Source: Larkinella insperata
Lineage (GTDB): Bacteria > Bacteroidota > Bacteroidia > Cytophagales > Spirosomataceae
Length of the DNA: 64,000 bases
Reading direction: 5' to 3'
Assembly: GCF_026248825.1 (NCBI RefSeq)
Contig: NZ_CP110973.1
Span: 3,801,001 to 3,865,000 of the forward strand
Positions 51,815 through 60,170 of the stretch are shown here, piece after piece (the stretch's first letter is position 1; every line of letters starts with the position of its first letter). A model generated the notes under the pieces. That model did not search any database, was not told the origin of the DNA, and saw nothing but the letters and a program-made list of their open reading frames with translations. Position numbers and translations under genes: made by a program.

Positions 51815-52263
51815 TAAAGAGTTGACTGTTCCGCCGTTTGGTTTTTGCCCGCCTGCTTGGTAGCAAACTGTTTCATTTGTTGAATCATGGAAGCCAGACC
51901 ACCGGCGCGTCGCGAGGTTACCAGGTTACTCAAACCGATTCGGTCGATGAAATACAGATCGGCGTTGGCAACGGCTTCGGGTTTTTCATCCGACAGAATC
52001 CGGATGAGCAGACTGACCAATCCTTTACTGATCTGGGCCGTCGGTTCGCTATCCGCTTCAAAATGGACGTGATTGCCCTGCATTTCGGAATGCAGCCACA
52101 CTCTCGACTGACAGCCCCGGATCAGATTGTCATCCGTCTGAAACTGCTGCGGCATGGGAGGGAGCTTTTTGCCCAGATCAATAATATATTGTGTCTTATC
52201 GAGCTGATCATCAAACAGATCAAATTCTTCGATAATCTCGTCCTGTTTCTCGTTAATTGTCAT
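51814..52263 (-). CDS. sufE: SufE-family sulfur acceptor
   Basis: A 149-residue protein that accepts persulfide from SufS and stimulates its activity. The active cysteine lies in DNLIRGCQSRVWLHSEM (near residues 51). Further features are IDLGKKLPPMPQQFQ and the C-terminal helix IDRIGLSNLVTSRRAGGLAS. It overlaps the start of the DUF59 gene by one base, a sign of coupled translation. The sufS gene ends 60 bases upstream. Confidence 0.94.
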   Translation of the reverse strand: MTINEKQDEIIEEFDLFDDQLDKTQYIIDLGKKLPPMPQQFQTDDNLIRGCQSRVWLHSEMQGNHVHFEADSEPTAQISKGLVSLLIRILSDEKPEAVANADLYFIDRIGLSNLVTSRRAGGLASMIQQMKQFATKQAGKNQTAEQSTL

Positions 52264-52323
52264 AATGATAAGGTACCCAAAAGTAGGGCTTGTTGGGCGA
52301 CGACTTCAAGCAACCGGCGGCCG

Positions 52324-53562
52324 TTACAGCATCATCTTCTGAACGCGGTGCAGACCCTGCACCAGCCGGTCAATTTCTTCTTTTGTGTTGTAAACCGCAA
52401 AGGAAGCCCGGGTGGTTCCCGTAATGTTAAACCGGCGCATCAGCGGCTGGGTGCAGTGGTGACCTGTCCGGACGGCAATGCCCTGCTGGTCGAGAATAAC
52501 GCCCGTATCCTGGTGGTGAATACCGTCCAGAACAAACGAAACAACGCTGATTTTTTCGGCACCCTGACCAATGATTCGCAGCCCTTCGATGCTCTGGAGC
52601 GCTTCCGTGGCGTATTCAAGCAGGCTGTGCTCGTAAGCCGCTACGTTTTTCTTCCCGAGCGTTTCCAGGTATTCCAGGGCCGCATACACCGCAATAACGT
52701 CGGCAATGTTGGGCGTTCCAGCTTCAAATTTATAAGGCAGATCGTTGTAAGTCGTCTTTTCAAACGTAACCTCTTTGATCATTTCACCTCCTCCGCGCCA
52801 GGGCGGCATGGCGTCCAGCACATCCCGTTTGCCGTAGAGCACCCCCATACCGGTCGGGCCGTAGAGTTTGTGCGCCGAGAAAACGTAGAAGTCGGCATCC
52901 AGGTCCTGAACGTCAATGTCGAGGTGTGAGCTGGCCTGCGCGCCGTCAATTAGCACTTTGGCGCCGACGGCGTGGGCTTTCTCAATGATGGTTTTCACCG
53001 GGTTGATGATGCCCATTGCGTTGGAGACGTGCACGACCGAGACGAATTTGGTCCGTTCGGAAAGCAGTTTTTCGTATTCTTCCAGAATCAGATCTCCGTT
53101 GTCGTCGATGGGAATTACTTTCAGCACACAGCCTTTTTCCTCGCACAGCATCTGCCAGGGAACGATGTTGGAGTGGTGCTCCATCGTGGTGATGATGATC
53201 TCGTCACCCTCCTTCAAAAACCGGCGGCCGTAGGTCTGCGCCACTAGGTTGATACCGTCCGTGGTGCCGTAGGTAAAAATAATTTCTTCCACGTGGGCGG
53301 CATTCAGAAACTGCTGAATGGCCCGGCGCGACGACTCAAACGCGGAGGTGGCTTTTTCCGCCAGCGCGTGAATCCCGCGGTGGATGTTTGCGTTGTACCC
53401 CTCGTAATACCGGGTCAGAGCGTTCAGCACCGGCAGCGGTTTTTGCGTGGTGGCCGCATTATCAAAATAAACCAGCTGCCGACCATTAACGAGCTGATCA
53501 AGGATCGGAAAGTCCCGGCGGATGGCTTCTATATCAAGAATTTCGTGTGGTGCAAGTTGCAT
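52324..53562 (-). CDS. sufS: Cysteine desulfurase SufS
   Basis: A 412-residue pyridoxal-phosphate enzyme that moves sulfur from cysteine to SufE. The ATG at 53562 (MQLAPHEILDIEAIRRDFPI) fits family starts; an in-frame ATG at 53592 is ten codons longer. The cofactor lysine is in FYVFSAHKLYGPTGMGVLYG and the catalytic cysteine in AVRTGHHCTQPLMRRF. Further blocks are VYFDNAATTQKP and EHHSNIVPWQ. A minus-strand terminator-like hairpin at 53629-53666 lies between it and sufD upstream. Confidence 0.96.
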   Translation of the reverse strand: MQLAPHEILDIEAIRRDFPILDQLVNGRQLVYFDNAATTQKPLPVLNALTRYYEGYNANIHRGIHALAEKATSAFESSRRAIQQFLNAAHVEEIIFTYGTTDGINLVAQTYGRRFLKEGDEIIITTMEHHSNIVPWQMLCEEKGCVLKVIPIDDNGDLILEEYEKLLSERTKFVSVVHVSNAMGIINPVKTIIEKAHAVGAKVLIDGAQASSHLDIDVQDLDADFYVFSAHKLYGPTGMGVLYGKRDVLDAMPPWRGGGEMIKEVTFEKTTYNDLPYKFEAGTPNIADVIAVYAALEYLETLGKKNVAAYEHSLLEYATEALQSIEGLRIIGQGAEKISVVSFVLDGIHHQDTGVILDQQGIAVRTGHHCTQPLMRRFNITGTTRASFAVYNTKEEIDRLVQGLHRVQKMML

Positions 53563-53628
53563 AGGAATGGGTAAGCTGTCAAAAAATAACACGAAATGGC
53601 GGAGAATGGTGCGGGAAATTAACGTAAA

Positions 53629-53666
53629 AAACGAATAGCGAACGCTGTTTACGTCGCTATTCGTTT
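53629..53666 (-). terminator. Intra-operon terminator between sufD and sufS
   Basis: A 13-bp perfect stem (core acgaatagcga / tcgctattcgt) with a 12-base loop. On the minus strand it is followed by a T-run of six. It would reduce read-through from sufCD into sufS. Confidence 0.8.
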
Positions 53667-53691
53667 CACGGAGATCGGTAGAACGATTCGG

Positions 53692-55011
53692 CTATCTGGC
53701 CAGCTTGGCCTGGATCCGACGTTCGATCTGCTCGCGCAGCGGATCGATCTTGATCTTTTTGATGACATCTTCGGCAAAGGCATACATCAGCAGCGACTGC
53801 GCTTCGTCTTTCGGTATACCGCGTGAGCGAAGGTAGAATAAGGCTTCTTCATCGAGTTTACCGGTCGTGGTGCCGTGTGAGCACTTCACGTCATCCGCAA
53901 AAATTTCCAGTTGCGGCTTGGTGTTCATCGTGGCGTCGTTTGAAAGCACCACGTTTTTACACGACTGGTAGGCGTTGGTCTTCTGGGCGTCCTGCCGCAC
54001 GAAAATCTTGCCGTTGAAAACTCCCGTCGAACGGTCTTCCAGAATCCCCTTGTACAACTCGTTGCTGTGGGAATTCGGTTGACGGTGATCCACCAGCGTG
54101 TGGTTGTCGATGTGCTGGCGGCCGTTCGGGAAATACAGACCGTACATGTGCGCTTCGCATTCCGAGCCGTCGAGGGCGATGTTCAGGTTGTTCCGGATAA
54201 AACCGCCGTCGAGCGTCACCGTGGCCGAATAGAAGTAGCTACGGTCTTTCTGATCGACCTGCGTGGTCCCAATGTGGTAGGCCATATCCGACTCGTTCTG
54301 GACTTTGTAGTATTCCATCCGGGCGTCTTCGGCTACCACGATTTCCGTTACGACGTTGGTAAAACTGGCCTGATCGCCCAGCGTGCGGAACGATTCGGCA
54401 ATTTTTACTTCGCCGTTCTTTTCAACGATAAACAGGTTTCGGGGTTGCGAAGCGACGTTTACCGAGCGGGCATCGGAGATAAACCGCAGAATCGTCGGGG
54501 CTTCCACCGTGGTGTTGGCCGGAACGTGAATCACCACGCCTTCCTGGGCAAACGCCGTATTTAAAGCCGTAAAAGCATCTTGCTGGTAGTCGGCGTACTT
54601 GGCAAAATATTGGTTCAATAAATCCGGCGAAGTTTTCAGGGCTTCGTCCAGCGTGGTAATGGTCAGCTGATCGGCCGGGCTGACAATCTTCGACAACTGG
54701 GGCTGATACAAACCGTTGACGAAATACAGCACGTTGCCTTCCAGCCGGGAGGATTCCAGTTGCACCAGGTCTTCGACCGTGACCTGCGAAGCCGCATTGA
54801 ACTCGAATACCTCTTTAATTAAACTATTGACATTGGTATATTTCCACTCTTCGTGCTTGATGGTGGGAAAACCCAGCCGGTCAAACTGATTGAGTGCTTC
54901 CCGCCGAATTTGGTGCAAAGCCGTCTTACTGGCACCGTTCAGCCGCTCTTCCAAGCGCTGGAAATCGGCCAGCAGTTTAGCTTTCAAGTCGTTATTCTGA
55001 TTAGGAGTCAT
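53692..55011 (-). CDS. sufD: SufD, Fe-S cluster scaffold subunit
   Basis: A 439-residue SufB/SufD-family protein. A helical N-terminus (FDRLGFPTIKHEEWKYTNVN) precedes the beta-helix core (VVIHVPANTTVEAPTILRFI, LFIVEKNGEVKIAESF) and the C-terminal block VKCSHGTTTGKLDEEALFYL followed by RSRGIPKDEAQSLL. It pairs with SufB and SufC in the SufBC2D scaffold. The N-terminus and length fit SufD rather than SufB. It lies 126 bases downstream of sufC; that gap has a short TCAT-rich repeat and no terminator. Confidence 0.94.
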   Translation of the reverse strand: MTPNQNNDLKAKLLADFQRLEERLNGASKTALHQIRREALNQFDRLGFPTIKHEEWKYTNVNSLIKEVFEFNAASQVTVEDLVQLESSRLEGNVLYFVNGLYQPQLSKIVSPADQLTITTLDEALKTSPDLLNQYFAKYADYQQDAFTALNTAFAQEGVVIHVPANTTVEAPTILRFISDARSVNVASQPRNLFIVEKNGEVKIAESFRTLGDQASFTNVVTEIVVAEDARMEYYKVQNESDMAYHIGTTQVDQKDRSYFYSATVTLDGGFIRNNLNIALDGSECEAHMYGLYFPNGRQHIDNHTLVDHRQPNSHSNELYKGILEDRSTGVFNGKIFVRQDAQKTNAYQSCKNVVLSNDATMNTKPQLEIFADDVKCSHGTTTGKLDEEALFYLRSRGIPKDEAQSLLMYAFAEDVIKKIKIDPLREQIERRIQAKLAR

Positions 55012-55137
55012 TCTAAAGGAGTTAAAGTTAAGACGGGTCCGCCCGCGCGGTTAAGAAGTAAGAATGAGAGGTAGACCGTACAAAGAGAAAGCCGTCAGCC
55101 AACTCATCATTCATAGCTCATCCCTCTTAACTTAAAA

Positions 55138-55893
55138 TTAAACCGTTTCCACTTCGGCCTTGATCCAGTCGTAGCCTTTTTGTTCGAGTTCGAATGCCAG
55201 TTCTTTCGGACCCGACTTCACGATGCGGCCTTTGTAGAGAACGTGCACGTAATCGGGAACGATGTAATCCAGCAGGCGCTGGTAGTGGGTCACCACGATG
55301 GTGGCCCGTTCCGGCGACCGCAGCTGGTTGACCCCTTCGGCCACAATCCGCAGGGCGTCGATATCCAGACCCGAGTCGGTTTCGTCGAGAATCGCCAGTT
55401 TCGGTTCCAGCATGGCCATCTGGAAAATTTCGTTCCGTTTTTTCTCACCACCCGAGAAGCCTTCGTTCAGCGACCGGCTCAGCAGCGATTGATCGATGTT
55501 GACCAGCTTCATCTTCTCCTTCATTAACTTCAGAAACTGAACAGCGTCCAGCGGCTCCTGCCCCCGGTATTTCCGGATCTCGTTCATGGCCGTTTTCAGG
55601 AAGTTGGTCGTGCTGACGCCCGGAATCTCGACGGGATACTGGAAAGCCAGGAAAATGCCTTCAGCGGCCCGCTCTTCCGGCGCCATCTCCAGCAGGTCCT
55701 TGCCTTCGAACGTCACACTGCCGTCGGTTACGTCGTAATCTTCACGGCCCGACAAAACCGATGCCAGCGTGCTTTTACCGGAACCGTTGGGACCCATAAT
55801 GGCGTGTACTTCACCGGCTTTGACTTCCAGGTTGATACCCTTCAATATTTCTTTACTGCCAATGGATGCTTGTAAATTGCTAATAGTTAGCAT
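55138..55893 (-). CDS. sufC: SufC, Fe-S cluster assembly ATPase
   Basis: A 251-residue ABC-type ATPase. Walker A is MGPNGSGKSTLASVL (near residues 34-42), the signature is LNEGFSGGEKKRNEIFQMAM, Walker B is LAILDETDSGLD, and the H-loop is VVTHYQRLLDYI. It energises SufBC2D assembly. In most Bacteroidota sufB comes just before sufC, but here the gene is preceded only by a 184-base gap and a gene on the opposite strand. A -7 element 33 bases before the start suggests transcription begins here. Confidence 0.97.
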   Translation of the reverse strand: MLTISNLQASIGSKEILKGINLEVKAGEVHAIMGPNGSGKSTLASVLSGREDYDVTDGSVTFEGKDLLEMAPEERAAEGIFLAFQYPVEIPGVSTTNFLKTAMNEIRKYRGQEPLDAVQFLKLMKEKMKLVNIDQSLLSRSLNEGFSGGEKKRNEIFQMAMLEPKLAILDETDSGLDIDALRIVAEGVNQLRSPERATIVVTHYQRLLDYIVPDYVHVLYKGRIVKSGPKELAFELEQKGYDWIKAEVETV

Positions 55894-55925
55894 GATGGAA
55901 GTTTGATTGCTACTTAATTAAACTG

Positions 55926-55933
55926 CAAAGGTA
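55926..55933 (-). promoter_or_regulatory. -7 element (TACCTTTG) of the suf operon
   Basis: On the minus strand TACCTTTG matches TAnnTTTG and lies 32 bases before the sufC ATG. No TTG at the expected -33 distance was found, so the match is partial. Confidence 0.5.
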
Positions 55934-56083
55934 ATGCATGAAGCGATAGCTACACGATAATGTAACAATTTAGAGTCGTTAAAAGTTGACACTCACCGCA
56001 TTTCGTGAGCCGCCGAAGGGCTGCTTTTTTTTTCAGTACCCAAAGCCGTACTTTGTAACCTGAAAGTTGAGATTTTTTTGGCA

Positions 56084-57556
56084 ATGAGTGCGATGCAAAA
56101 CAGTAAACAACAGATCGACAGGCAGGAAATCAGCGTAACGTCCGAAGTCGGAACGCTGAAACGGCTGCTGATTCACAGCCCCGACCGCGGCCTGGGCAAG
56201 GTCGTTCCGTCCAAGGCGCAGGACTGGCTCTTTGAAGATATTGTGCACCTGGAAACGATGCGCAAGGATGAGTACGATTATTACGTAAAAATTCTGCTGT
56301 ACTTTCTTGACCCCGATAAAATCCGGGGGAAGCTGGCCCAGATCGATTCGGACACCCAGCGGAATTTCTTCAAACCCGACAGCCCGGACTATTTTCGCTC
56401 CGATGCCGTCATTGATATTCAACTCCTGCTGACCGAAATTCTGGAAGATGAAGTAATCCGGACCCGGCTGATCGCGGGCATCTGCGCCGTCGAACGCTGT
56501 AGCTTCGCCATTCAGAATCAATTATATACTTACGATTCGGTGGAACTTGCCAAAATTCTGATTTCCGGATCACTGCCCGATCGGACGATGCTCTTTGCGC
56601 CCCTGCCCAATTTTATCTTTACGCGCGACATCGGGATTGTCATCAACCACCACATTCTGCTCAACAAACCCGCCAAACTGGCCCGCACACGCGAAGCCTT
56701 CCTGGCGCAGTATATCTTTTTTTATCACCCGCTGTTCAGCAGCTACCGCGACAAAATCATTGAAATTCCGGACAACGAACACCATTTTCTGCTGCCCGAC
56801 AATGACCTGACGCATACGTACTCCCGGTCGACGCTGGAAGGAGGGGATGTCATGACGGTTTCGCCGAATCACCTGCTCATCGGTTGCAGCGAACGCACCA
56901 CCCTGTACGCGGCCCAGCAGGTGATCCGGCTGCTGTTTGAAAAGAATGTAGTTCAGAAGGTGACGATTATCCAGATTCCCAGAAAACGGGATTACATGCA
57001 CATCGATACGGTTTTTACGCAGGTCAAACGCAACGTCTGGGTGCTGCTGGGTTCGCTGGGGCGTCTGGGTGAGGAAGCTAAAAAACGGGATTTGCTGCAT
57101 TTTCTGGCCCCGAGAGATGCCTCGGAAGATTTGCGGATCATTCAGTTTACGAAAGGGGCGGAGCAAAAGCCCGTTGAGATTGAAAATCTGGAGGATCTGC
57201 TAACGTCCATCAGCCGGGATGATTTGGGGTGTACCGAGCCCGTCCGGTTTATCTATTCGGGTAATAACGAATTTCCGTTCGGCGCCCGCGAACAGTGGAC
57301 GGATTCGTGTAACTTGCTGGCGCTGAAAGACGGCGTGGTGATTGGCTACGACCGGAACGACAAAACCCTGGAAGCGTTTCGGCAGGCCGGTTTCGAAGCC
57401 GTTGGGGCGGCCGAGTTGCTGCAACGGTTTGAGCGCGGTGAGGCCGATCCCGAGCGGCTGGAAAATACCTTTATCATGTTACCTTCGGCAGAATTGTCGC
57501 GGGCGCGGGGCGGTTCTCACTGCATGAGTCTACCCTTGTTACGCGCTGACTTATAA
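56084..57556 (+). CDS. Arginine deiminase-family enzyme
   Basis: A 490-residue guanidino-group-modifying enzyme. The frame begins with a TTG two codons before the ATG at 56084; an ATG at 56093 is also possible. Catalytic blocks of arginine deiminase are present: FIFTRDIGIVINHHIL, STLEGGDVMTVSPNHLLIG (Glu-Gly-Gly-Asp), DYMHIDTVFTQV (HxD) and the C-terminal nucleophile block SRARGGSHCMSLPLLRADL. It probably converts arginine to citrulline and ammonia. At 490 residues it is longer than the classic enzyme of about 410, with additional sequence in the N-terminal half. A CtlX-like hydrolase follows after 15 bases. Confidence 0.9.
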   Translation: MSAMQNSKQQIDRQEISVTSEVGTLKRLLIHSPDRGLGKVVPSKAQDWLFEDIVHLETMRKDEYDYYVKILLYFLDPDKIRGKLAQIDSDTQRNFFKPDSPDYFRSDAVIDIQLLLTEILEDEVIRTRLIAGICAVERCSFAIQNQLYTYDSVELAKILISGSLPDRTMLFAPLPNFIFTRDIGIVINHHILLNKPAKLARTREAFLAQYIFFYHPLFSSYRDKIIEIPDNEHHFLLPDNDLTHTYSRSTLEGGDVMTVSPNHLLIGCSERTTLYAAQQVIRLLFEKNVVQKVTIIQIPRKRDYMHIDTVFTQVKRNVWVLLGSLGRLGEEAKKRDLLHFLAPRDASEDLRIIQFTKGAEQKPVEIENLEDLLTSISRDDLGCTEPVRFIYSGNNEFPFGAREQWTDSCNLLALKDGVVIGYDRNDKTLEAFRQAGFEAVGAAELLQRFERGEADPERLENTFIMLPSAELSRARGGSHCMSLPLLRADL

Positions 57557-57571
57557 CATTTATCCTATTCC

Positions 57572-58501
57572 ATGCAATCACAGGCAACGTCCAACATACT
57601 CATGATCCGGCCTATGCGGTTTGGATTCAATCAACAAACTGCCGAAAGCAACGCATTTCAAAACGCCGATCTGGCAAGCTATGACCCACTGGCTACCCAG
57701 GCCAAGGCCCTGCGCGAGTTCGATGAAATGACCCACCAGCTGATTGCCGCCGGAGTGAATGTGATTGTCTATAATGACACGGCGGAGCCGCACACCCCAG
57801 ACTCTATTTTTCCCAACAATTGGGTGTCCTTTCACTACAGCGGTACAGTTGTGCTGTATCCGATGCAAGCCCCTAACCGGCGGCTCGAACGGCGGCTGGA
57901 CATCATCGACGATTTGGCGAAGAGGTATCAGGTTGCCAAAATTGTGGATTTGACCCGCTATGAGCAGGAAGGCAAGTACCTCGAAGGGACAGGCAGCATG
58001 GTGCTTGACCGGATGAAACGGATTGCCTACGCCTGCCTGTCGCCCCGCACCGATACCAGCGTGCTGGCTGAGTTTAGTAAACGCACGGGCTATCAGGTGG
58101 TTACCTTTTCGGCGGCTGATGCCAACGGGGTTCCGGTGTACCATACCAACGTGGTCATGTGCATCGGTGATGTTTTTGCCGTGGTCTGCCTGGCGGCCAT
58201 TTCCGATCCCGATGAGCGTCTGATGGTCCGGCAGTCGCTGGTCAACAGCGGTAAGCACGTTATTGATATTACCCTCGAACAGATGGCCCATTTTGCCGGT
58301 AACATGCTGCTGACGGTTTCCAATAAAGGACAAAAACTACTCATTATGTCAAACCAGGCGTTTGACTCACTGACTCTCCGGCAGCGCGACGAATTGGACG
58401 ATTTTGCTACTCTGTTTCATTTTGATCTATCCACGATTGAAGGCCACGGGGGCGGTTCGGCTCGCTGTATGATGGCGGAAATTCATCTGCCTCTTAAATA
58501 A
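57572..58501 (+). CDS. CtlX-like amidinohydrolase (arginine deiminase superfamily)
   Basis: A 309-residue member of the same guanidine-modifying superfamily as the preceding gene. The start is ILMIRPMRFGFNQQTAESNA. Active-site blocks are DSIFPNNWVSFHYSGTVVLY, EGTGSMVLDRMKRIAYAC, YHTNVVMCIGDVFAVVC and the terminal EGHGGGSARCMMAEIHLPLK with the catalytic cysteine. It matches the CtlX group, annotated as citrulline-utilisation hydrolases. If so, it would use the citrulline made by the upstream enzyme, but this is inference from position. The two genes are clearly one transcription unit. Confidence 0.85.
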   Translation: MQSQATSNILMIRPMRFGFNQQTAESNAFQNADLASYDPLATQAKALREFDEMTHQLIAAGVNVIVYNDTAEPHTPDSIFPNNWVSFHYSGTVVLYPMQAPNRRLERRLDIIDDLAKRYQVAKIVDLTRYEQEGKYLEGTGSMVLDRMKRIAYACLSPRTDTSVLAEFSKRTGYQVVTFSAADANGVPVYHTNVVMCIGDVFAVVCLAAISDPDERLMVRQSLVNSGKHVIDITLEQMAHFAGNMLLTVSNKGQKLLIMSNQAFDSLTLRQRDELDDFATLFHFDLSTIEGHGGGSARCMMAEIHLPLK

Positions 58502-58789
58502 TTATCTTTTTTTCAGGTGGTCTTTCCGCAAAAGCCGGCAAAATTATTTTACTAGTCGGTTTTATGGTACTTTTTTTATATTTTTTTGAATTACTACTAC
58601 CGTTTGATAATATAATTGTTGATACAACTATTATTCATTTTTGATTTTGACAACTACTTCTGTCATTTGTCTCAATAAGTGCCGACTATGGTCGTTAAAT
58701 AATTGTTTTTACAAACTAATTTTTATTAAGTTTGTTTAATTTGTAATTCAGTAACATATCTTTATTGACTTACATTAACCCTAGCAATC
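58502..58789. other. AT-rich intergenic region upstream of marR
   Basis: A 288-base strongly AT-rich stretch without a gene. A dyad-like sequence ttgttgatacaa lies at about 58617-58628, a possible regulator site. TTTG at 58731-58734, a 22-base gap and TATCTTTA at 58757-58764 (one base off TAnnTTTG) form a possible marR promoter about 26 bases before the start. Confidence 0.45.
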
Positions 58790-59233
58790 ATGATCGCAGA
58801 GAAACAACGGATCTCAAAGTACAGTAACTGCCTAAACTTTACGGCCAACGCCTTAGCCCGTGTGATGACGAACATTTCCGACGAGGAATTTGGCCGCTTG
58901 GGTCTGACGGCTTCGCACGCCTTTGTATTGAAAGAAGCAATTGAAAACCCGGGCATCCAGCCGAAGGAACTCAGCGGAGAGTTGCACCTGACGCCGTCGA
59001 CGATTACCCGCCTGATCGAGAAGCTTGAACTGAAGAAACTCGTTGAGCGGAAAATCGAAGGAAAACATACCTTGGTTTACGCGACCGAAAAAGGAATCAC
59101 AATGTTGCCGGACATCAAAAAGGCCTGGGAAAATCTGATGCGTCGTTATGCTGAGATTCTGGGCGATGAAAGCTCCCGGAAAATGACAGACATGCTGTAC
59201 GGCGCCGTGAAAGCGTTGGGTAAAGACGCCTGA
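58790..59233 (+). CDS. MarR-family transcriptional regulator
   Basis: A 147-residue winged-helix protein. It opens with a helical dimerisation part (YSNCLNFTANALARVMTNIS). The recognition region is PKELSGELHLTPSTITRLIE with KLELKKLVERKIEGKHTLVY forming the wing. C-terminal helices follow. It lacks an obvious sensing cysteine. The SDR gene begins 170 bases downstream behind a large inverted repeat that is a plausible operator. MarR proteins often repress a neighbouring detoxification gene, so the SDR is a candidate target (inference). Confidence 0.9.
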   Translation: MIAEKQRISKYSNCLNFTANALARVMTNISDEEFGRLGLTASHAFVLKEAIENPGIQPKELSGELHLTPSTITRLIEKLELKKLVERKIEGKHTLVYATEKGITMLPDIKKAWENLMRRYAEILGDESSRKMTDMLYGAVKALGKDA

Positions 59234-59325
59234 TTGCCGTTTTATACGGATCGGCGTATTGATTGCGCAATCATGGATGAAATGCCTCCTGAGCGCACAA
59301 CCGCTTTTTTAAACAATTTCGGTGG

Positions 59326-59392
59326 TTGAATTGTAGAATTGATACGGTTACAACAGACGCAAGCGGAAACGTTGTTCAATTCTATAATTCAA
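59326..59392. promoter_or_regulatory. Long inverted repeat before the SDR gene, possible MarR operator
   Basis: Arms at 59326-59342 (ttgaattgtagaattga) and 59376-59392 (tcaattctataattcaa) pair over 17 bases with a single G-T, separated by 33 bases. The right arm ends 11 bases before the SDR ATG. Two half-related sites in opposite orientation fit paired regulator sites, but an mRNA leader hairpin is also possible. Confidence 0.6.
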
Positions 59393-59403
59393 TCGTCGAA
59401 CGT

Positions 59404-60123
59404 ATGAACACCAACCACGAGAAAGTTGCTTTGGTGACCGGTGCTAACCGGGGCCTCGGAAAAGAGATTTCGAAACAGTTGTGTGCAAAAGGATATGCGG
59501 TTTTTATGGCCTCCCGCGATATTGAAACGGGCCGGGAAGCCGTTTTTGAATTGTGTGACCAGGGCTACGAAGCCATTTTCCTCCACATGGACGTGACCGA
59601 CCCGGTCAGTATTAAAAACGCCTACGGTACCTTCTCTCAAAAAGCCGATCACCTGGATGTTCTGGTGAACAACGCGGCCATCCTGGAAGACACGGATCGG
59701 TACGTTTCCATTCTCAGACTCAGCATCGAATCATTGGAACGAACCATGAAAACCAACCTCATTGGTCCCATTATGGTGGTTCAGGACTTCATGCCGTTTC
59801 TGGAAAAGAGCAAGGAGGGAGGTCGAATCATCAACATGACGAGTGATCTGGGATCGCTGGCCCACATGCAGGACAGCTATCCGGGTTACAGCCTTTCCAA
59901 AACCGCCCTCCACGCAATGACGCGGCAGTTCGCGGCCGCACTGGTGGGTAAAAACATCGCCGTCAACTGCGTCAATCCCGGTTGGGTACAGACCCGCATG
60001 GGCGGCCCCGGTGCCAACCGGTCGCTCGAGCAGGGGGCCGAAACCACCGTCTGGCTGGCTACGGAGGCACCCCTTCAGGAAACCGGTAAATTCTGGAAAG
60101 ATAAGCGCGAAGCGCCCTGGTAA
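59404..60123 (+). CDS. SDR-family oxidoreductase (carbonyl reductase-like)
   Basis: A 239-residue short-chain dehydrogenase. The ATG at 59404 begins NTNHEKVALVTGANRGLGKE, the expected cofactor motif; an open frame to 59326 upstream uses TTG and runs through the inverted repeat, so it is rejected. NNAAILEDTDR follows. Catalytic residues lie in INMTSDLGSLAHMQDSYPGY and SLSKTALHAMTRQFA. It resembles the CBR1/YkvO-like group that reduces ketones and aldehydes. The C-terminus is FWKDKREAPW. Confidence 0.9.
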   Translation: MNTNHEKVALVTGANRGLGKEISKQLCAKGYAVFMASRDIETGREAVFELCDQGYEAIFLHMDVTDPVSIKNAYGTFSQKADHLDVLVNNAAILEDTDRYVSILRLSIESLERTMKTNLIGPIMVVQDFMPFLEKSKEGGRIINMTSDLGSLAHMQDSYPGYSLSKTALHAMTRQFAAALVGKNIAVNCVNPGWVQTRMGGPGANRSLEQGAETTVWLATEAPLQETGKFWKDKREAPW

Positions 60124-60134
60124 TCGGAATATGC

Positions 60135-60142
60135 TATATTTG
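60135..60142 (+). promoter_or_regulatory. -7 element (TATATTTG) of the SMP-30-like gene
   Basis: TATATTTG matches TAnnTTTG exactly and lies 28 bases before the ATG at 60171. No clear TTG -33 element is present at the expected position. Confidence 0.5.
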
Positions 60143-60170
60143 TGTATTCCCATACCTTAACAAAATTCTC

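Noticed and set aside
55894..56083. A degraded or frameshifted sufB between sufC and the arginine deiminase gene
   Set aside because: The gap is only about 190 bases with no SufB-like coding in any frame, so it is a real absence at this place, not a visible pseudogene.
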